A stretch of 64,000 bases of DNA, from contig FMBT01000443.1 in assembly GCA_900095095.1 (NCBI GenBank), positions 40,148 through 104,147 on the forward strand. The letters run 5' to 3'. This DNA comes from Fragilariopsis cylindrus CCMP1102. Lineage: Eukaryota; Bacillariophyta; Bacillariophyceae; Bacillariales; Bacillariaceae. A model generated the notes under the pieces. The model saw nothing but the letters and a program-made list of their open reading frames with translations. It ran no database searches and was not told where the DNA came from. Made by a program: the position numbers and the translations under genes. This document shows, one piece after another, positions 59,829-64,000 of the stretch (position 1 is the stretch's first letter; each line of letters starts with the position of its first letter).

Positions 59829-61310
59829 ATGCCAAAACGAGAACGGGTAACAACTGCTAGTCCAAAGGATGACGAGGACAAGAAATTGGAAACGGAGGCA
59901 GAAAACGACGATGACGAAGATGCAAAACGCGGTCGGACGGATGGAACTAATGAAGAAGTTGTAGGTGAAGATGAAGGCGATGATGAAGATGAATATGAAG
60001 ACGAGGAAGAATCGCACCAACAGCAGAGTTTTGTCGCTTGGTTGGAGGAGGGTGAATCTAAATTAAATATCGGCGAGCTGCACTTTTCCAACGTCGAACA
60101 TACCGGTTCACAAGACGATCGCAATAGTTATTGCGTCGTGTACGAGATGGTGGCGTTGCCTGTCCAGCAGCAGCAGCAGCTTCAGGAAGATGAGGAAGAG
60201 GACGAGGAGTCTGAATCTCCTCCTCATTTATTTACATTCACAAATGGGTTTCCGTTCCGTATCCTTCCGGCCTCTGCTTGCGTGGGAATCCAATTAGAGC
60301 CGGTTGCAGAAAATACCATTACGGGTACAACAACTGATGATGACGACGACGACGACGACGACGATGAGTCTTTAATTTACACAGCATTTTCCATGGATGC
60401 AGATATTCATCGAATGATGTTTGAAGAACTTAATGGTACATCATCCGAGAATACGTATAAAAAAGTTAATACCTCTTATTCAATGTCAACCGGAACTACT
60501 CCAGATGAGGTCATCAATGGTGTTAATGCTTGGTGGAAAGCCGGAGAAACCAAAACCGGTTGGAACCTTCAGAAGATACCGCAAACTGATTATACGACCG
60601 CAGATACTATATCTTGTCGTTCTAATATAAACGTAAACACTCTATTACAACTGTACGAAGAACTATGTGCGTTCAAGCCACTAACACCTACCGATAGTCG
60701 TGATACTATCGAAGAACGCTTCGAATGGCGAACATGTCTATGTGTATATTTTGCTTGGGCTGTTCCCAATGAAAGAGCGCTAGATCTGCTGAAGAGTATG
60801 AAGAAACCGATCCTTGAAATTGGAGCTGGAACGGGATACTGGGCATATCTATTGGCGGATAGAGGAGTCGATATTGTTGCATACGATATGGAAGAAAGTC
60901 ACGATGGTCATAAACATCGATTCCGGCATAGTATGGTCCGTGACGGTGGCGTCGAACAAGCCGCTTTATGTTTGAAAGATGGAGACGAACATAAAGGACG
61001 AGCCCTGTTCTTATGCTGGCCGGATATTGTCGGAGATAGTGCTTCGGATGACAAGGATCGCGGAACTTTTGGATTCGATTGTTTAAAAGCCTACAATGGG
61101 GATACCGTAATTTTTGTGGGAGAATTAGGACCGAATGTTGTTCGTGCTAAAACAAACGAAGGATGGGGAGATCCATTTCCTCCCGGTGGCAGTTCGTCAT
61201 CGGAGGCATTTCAAACGGAACTTAAAGATAAGTGGCGTATGACAGAACGTCTTCAATTGCCCAATTGGCCTCCGTACAATTCTCATCTCACGGTGTGGGT
61301 TCGCAGCTAA
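59829..61310 (+). CDS. SAM-dependent methyltransferase-like protein
   Basis: 493 residues from the ATG at 59829 (MPKRERVTTASPKDD). The N-terminal 75 residues are acidic with a KRGR patch. The middle part has FVAWLEEGESKLNIGELHFS and Gln- and poly-Asp inserts. The Rossmann part starts near residue 300: FEWRTCLCVYFAWAVPNERA, PILEIGAGTGYWAYLLADRG (motif I, G-x-G-x-G), VDIVAYDMEE (acidic end of beta 2), LFLCWPD and GDTVIFVGELG. The closing LPNWPPYNSHLTVWVRS fits the last strand. The LF-L-CWP block recalls a widespread eukaryotic microbial methyltransferase group with no known substrate. Frame intact, no intron. Confidence 0.75.
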   Translation: MPKRERVTTASPKDDEDKKLETEAENDDDEDAKRGRTDGTNEEVVGEDEGDDEDEYEDEEESHQQQSFVAWLEEGESKLNIGELHFSNVEHTGSQDDRNSYCVVYEMVALPVQQQQQLQEDEEEDEESESPPHLFTFTNGFPFRILPASACVGIQLEPVAENTITGTTTDDDDDDDDDDESLIYTAFSMDADIHRMMFEELNGTSSENTYKKVNTSYSMSTGTTPDEVINGVNAWWKAGETKTGWNLQKIPQTDYTTADTISCRSNINVNTLLQLYEELCAFKPLTPTDSRDTIEERFEWRTCLCVYFAWAVPNERALDLLKSMKKPILEIGAGTGYWAYLLADRGVDIVAYDMEESHDGHKHRFRHSMVRDGGVEQAALCLKDGDEHKGRALFLCWPDIVGDSASDDKDRGTFGFDCLKAYNGDTVIFVGELGPNVVRAKTNEGWGDPFPPGGSSSSEAFQTELKDKWRMTERLQLPNWPPYNSHLTVWVRS

Positions 61311-61420
61311 TATAATCTACAAGTTTTTCTTATAAAATGAGCATTGAAGTTGATCGTTGATTTATTATTATATGCCATATATTATGAACAACATAAAAGA
61401 TTAGTTAGATCATTACTACA

Positions 61421-63175
61421 CTATATACCCAAATCTTGCGCTGTTTGATCCAAACATTGGTATGCACATCCAGAATCACCGAATAAACAATTCGTATCTT
61501 TGGATTTACGTTTCTTCCCCGTTATATGGTCGCAAGGAAAATGAGCCTCATTACCGCATCGCTTCTGAACAACGGCTTGTGCATCACGGTATTGTTGCAG
61601 TCGTGGTTCAAATACATGTTCACGGCCCAATGCGTCAATTGTACGATCTAAACTAATGTTTGCTGCCTCCCACAAAGCTAAATCATGTTCGATCTGATCC
61701 ATCCAACGATCAACTTGTTTTAGTTGTAATTTGTTACTATTGTTACGACTACGACTGTTGATTGTTGTGTGGTTGTTGTTCTTATATAGGTAATTTTTTA
61801 ATCTTCGACTCCAATCTTTGATGGGTGGAGGTTTTAAAATTTTATAACATGTCGATTTGTATCCACCATCGTCGTATCCCCCACTAACCTTAGCATTTAG
61901 ATATAACATATCACCTAATGTAACAACTCCAATACCGTATCTATGTTCCAGTAATAATTGCATAACAACCATCGATTCATCAAATCGTTCTGTAATTGCA
62001 ATAAAATCATGATCATCTATTATACCCTGTGTTATAGTTTGCATACCACGGTACCTTTCTTGTTTTTGTTTTCGTCGTGATTGCTTCAGTAATTTATTTG
62101 CTCGTACACTATGTAAGTTAATATAATAGTTTCTATGCCGAATAGAACTATTTGATAGTAATGCAAGTAAATTATCATCGGTTGGTTCAATATGTTGTCT
62201 TGTTACAAAAAAATGATAAAATTCACTCATCATACGTGGAGTTGGTTCTCTTAATAATGTCCATAAAAATGATTGTGTTCGATCTCGATTTTCAAACATC
62301 AATGCCGAATGTGAATGCCAAAAATGATTCGAACATAATAATGTAGTACTAGAATTCCTACTACTAGTTACGTTGTTGTACTTCGGCGGATAATCGGTAC
62401 TATTAGTTACGATTACGTTTGTTGTTGTTGGTGTTGTTGTGATATTGTTATAAGAATTGTGAAGTCGTTGTTGCTGTTGCTGTTGCTGTTGTATATAATC
62501 ACGTCGTCGTTCTGCAATATTTTTACTAATACGTAACTGTATCCCAGATGCAGTCGAGCTTCCAACTTTCATCGGTTTAATGAACAATAATCCCACCGTT
62601 TGAGGAAGTGAATACCCTGGTGGTTTCGAAATATCAATCAGTGGTGCCTGTAATGGATATATCGTATTCCTAATTTGATTTTTTTGTTCCTTCTTTGATA
62701 TTCGAAGAAATGGACCATAATCCGCACAAGGAAAGGACATCACAGCATCATCAGGAGGAGGATTATTGTTCTTCACATTATCAATAGCTGCATCATCAGC
62801 TGCATCATCAGTATCGTCTAACCGCCAAACTCTTGGAACGATGTTGATTTTTCGATGTTCGTCCTTGATTTGGTCGTTCATTATTTTATCTTTTGGATCT
62901 ACTGTTTCTCCTATTATTGCCTTCACCGTCGACGTCGTCGTTGTTCCCTTAGTCGTATTTGGTTTTTGTTGTAATTTGTTGTGCTGAATTTCGAGACGAG
63001 ATGATGCACCGGCAATACTATCATTGTTTTTACTGTTAATCTTTTTGTATACAGTATTCGTATCAGCACCGTCCTCGATTGCGTCGTTCTTTGCTACAAA
63101 ATAATAATTAGAAAAGATTGACCAAGTGATCAATAAAATCAAGAAATATCTGAGCAGACGATAGCGGAATGACAT
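61421..63175 (-). CDS. Golgi sulfotransferase-like type II membrane protein
   Basis: 584 residues, frame intact. The anchor is LLRYFLILLITWSIFSNYYF at residues 7-26, followed by a low-complexity stem. The sulfotransferase fold shows VGLLFIKPMKVGSSTASGIQ (the 5'-phosphosulfate loop, K-x-x-S-S/T), CSNHFWHSH, FLWTLLREPTPRMMSEFYHF (the 3'-phosphate site, R-x-P-x-x-R-x-x-S) and DFIAITERFDESMVVMQLLL. The order matches galactosylceramide/carbohydrate sulfotransferases (PF06990/PF03567 type). Asn- and Gln-rich inserts with many N-glycosylation sequons enlarge it. It probably transfers sulfate from PAPS to a glycan or glycolipid in the Golgi; the acceptor is not readable. Confidence 0.82.
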   Translation of the reverse strand: MSFRYRLLRYFLILLITWSIFSNYYFVAKNDAIEDGADTNTVYKKINSKNNDSIAGASSRLEIQHNKLQQKPNTTKGTTTTSTVKAIIGETVDPKDKIMNDQIKDEHRKINIVPRVWRLDDTDDAADDAAIDNVKNNNPPPDDAVMSFPCADYGPFLRISKKEQKNQIRNTIYPLQAPLIDISKPPGYSLPQTVGLLFIKPMKVGSSTASGIQLRISKNIAERRRDYIQQQQQQQQRLHNSYNNITTTPTTTNVIVTNSTDYPPKYNNVTSSRNSSTTLLCSNHFWHSHSALMFENRDRTQSFLWTLLREPTPRMMSEFYHFFVTRQHIEPTDDNLLALLSNSSIRHRNYYINLHSVRANKLLKQSRRKQKQERYRGMQTITQGIIDDHDFIAITERFDESMVVMQLLLEHRYGIGVVTLGDMLYLNAKVSGGYDDGGYKSTCYKILKPPPIKDWSRRLKNYLYKNNNHTTINSRSRNNSNKLQLKQVDRWMDQIEHDLALWEAANISLDRTIDALGREHVFEPRLQQYRDAQAVVQKRCGNEAHFPCDHITGKKRKSKDTNCLFGDSGCAYQCLDQTAQDLGI

Positions 63176-64000
63176 GTTATTGGAATGGTGAATTATGAAT
63201 TAGTTGATTGCGATGATGATGATGATGATTGGGATAATGATTGGCAGCTGTCTCGTCTCGGGAGGTAGGGAGAAGAAGAAGAAATGTATCGACAATAATT
63301 TTAAAAAAAATTATCTTTTAAGTTCATTACTCAGTAACAACGCTTACGGACCATCGTCTCGTCACCATCATCATCATCATATGCTTAGTTTAAAAGATTA
63401 ATGTAGTTCAATTTCATTTGATGCAATTTGGACTATCGTCGATACGATTGATGTCGTTGTTGTTGTCGTTGGCTGTTGTCGTTATTGACATGCATTCATT
63501 GTTGTAGATTTTGGACGCGTGATTCGGGACGTATGTACTAGTTTTTTTCGCGGGATTACAATTGAAAAATGGTAGAATTGTAGGTCGAAATGTCGAAATG
63601 GTAATATTGGGCAGGGGTAATAATGACATTGGGCATAGACCCTATATACTTCCTCCGGGCAACGCATGATTCATATGCGCTATCGTTCGAAAATTAAGAC
63701 GCGCTAAAGCACGCTAAAACCTTAATTCTACTCACAAAATACGAAATATACATAAAAAATAAAAATAAGCGAAGCTTTTTTAATAATTTAAGGGGTCAGA
63801 GACGCTTTTATGGTGTAATAATTCCAATCGATAGCGCTTCCGAATTATGCGTTATACGGGAGGAAGTATGATCGACATTTTTGTCGCGACGAACGACATT
63901 TGGGCTTCCGAAGATATTTTTGTCAACGAATTTTTTTCTCTCTTTTTTTCTTCTTCTCGGATCTATTAATTATTCTAGAATATTTTTGAAAACAAACACA
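63176..64000. other. Window end, no gene seen
   Basis: 825 bases. A GATGAT run (63210-63230) and a CATCATCAT run (63363-63380) lie near the sulfotransferase start. A 71-residue minus-strand frame (63414-63629) is without motif. A gene could begin beyond the edge. Confidence 0.5.

Overview
This window reads as nuclear DNA of a photosynthetic stramenopile, most likely a diatom. Genes are separated, on both strands, and carry short GT-AG introns of about 100-280 nt. Several small proteins begin with a signal peptide followed by an Ala-Phe or Gly-Phe junction, as in bipartite plastid targeting of diatoms. DHFR and thymidylate synthase are fused in one polypeptide. Coding and spacer DNA is full of Asp, Ser, Asn and Gln tracts and of 5- to 7-bp microsatellites. 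The species cannot be fixed from sequence alone.

Layout. 0.9-9.2 kb: cyclophilin-like membrane protein, MOSC-domain protein, a small protein resembling a bacterial family, an unresolved broken coding stretch, and a DRG1-type GTPase. 10.7-18.5 kb: a small plastid-type protein, then three membrane or secretory genes broken by many frame changes (NAGPA-type phosphodiester glycosidase, SGNH-hydrolase-like protein, GDPD-like protein). 18.8-29.7 kb: Atg22/UMF1-type transporter, nucleotide-diphospho-sugar transferase, DHFR-TS, otubain-type protease, DUF288/STELLO-like protein. 30.3-40.4 kb: Golgi glycosyltransferase-like protein, a Pif1 helicase remnant, GINS subunit Psf1, SLX1-like GIY-YIG nuclease, enoyl-CoA hydratase, Nup62-type nucleoporin. 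41.2-45.3 kb: a second nucleotide-diphospho-sugar transferase and an RlmF-type rRNA methyltransferase, with an inverted duplication on both sides of the latter. 45.3-48.7 kb: a repeat-rich gene desert. 48.7-63.2 kb: a large SF1 helicase, RidA protein, SAM-carrier-like protein with a signal peptide, plastid-type parvulin, a low-complexity conserved-looking protein, a methyltransferase and a Golgi sulfotransferase.

Two themes stand out. First, about seven genes look like secretory-pathway glycan or cell-surface enzymes (NAGPA, SGNH, two nucleotide-sugar transferases, DUF288, the DDD-motif transferase and the sulfotransferase). Second, many genes up to about 40.4 kb, including housekeeping ones such as DHFR-TS, Psf1, Nup62 and enoyl-CoA hydratase, have reading frames interrupted by changes that mostly fit single missing bases in short homopolymers; genes beyond 41 kb are open. 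With an uncollapsed, mutually degraded 220-240 bp duplication at 15.1-15.6 kb, this points to uncorrected long-read assembly errors rather than wholesale gene decay. Frame-broken genes are therefore annotated as genes with damaged frames.
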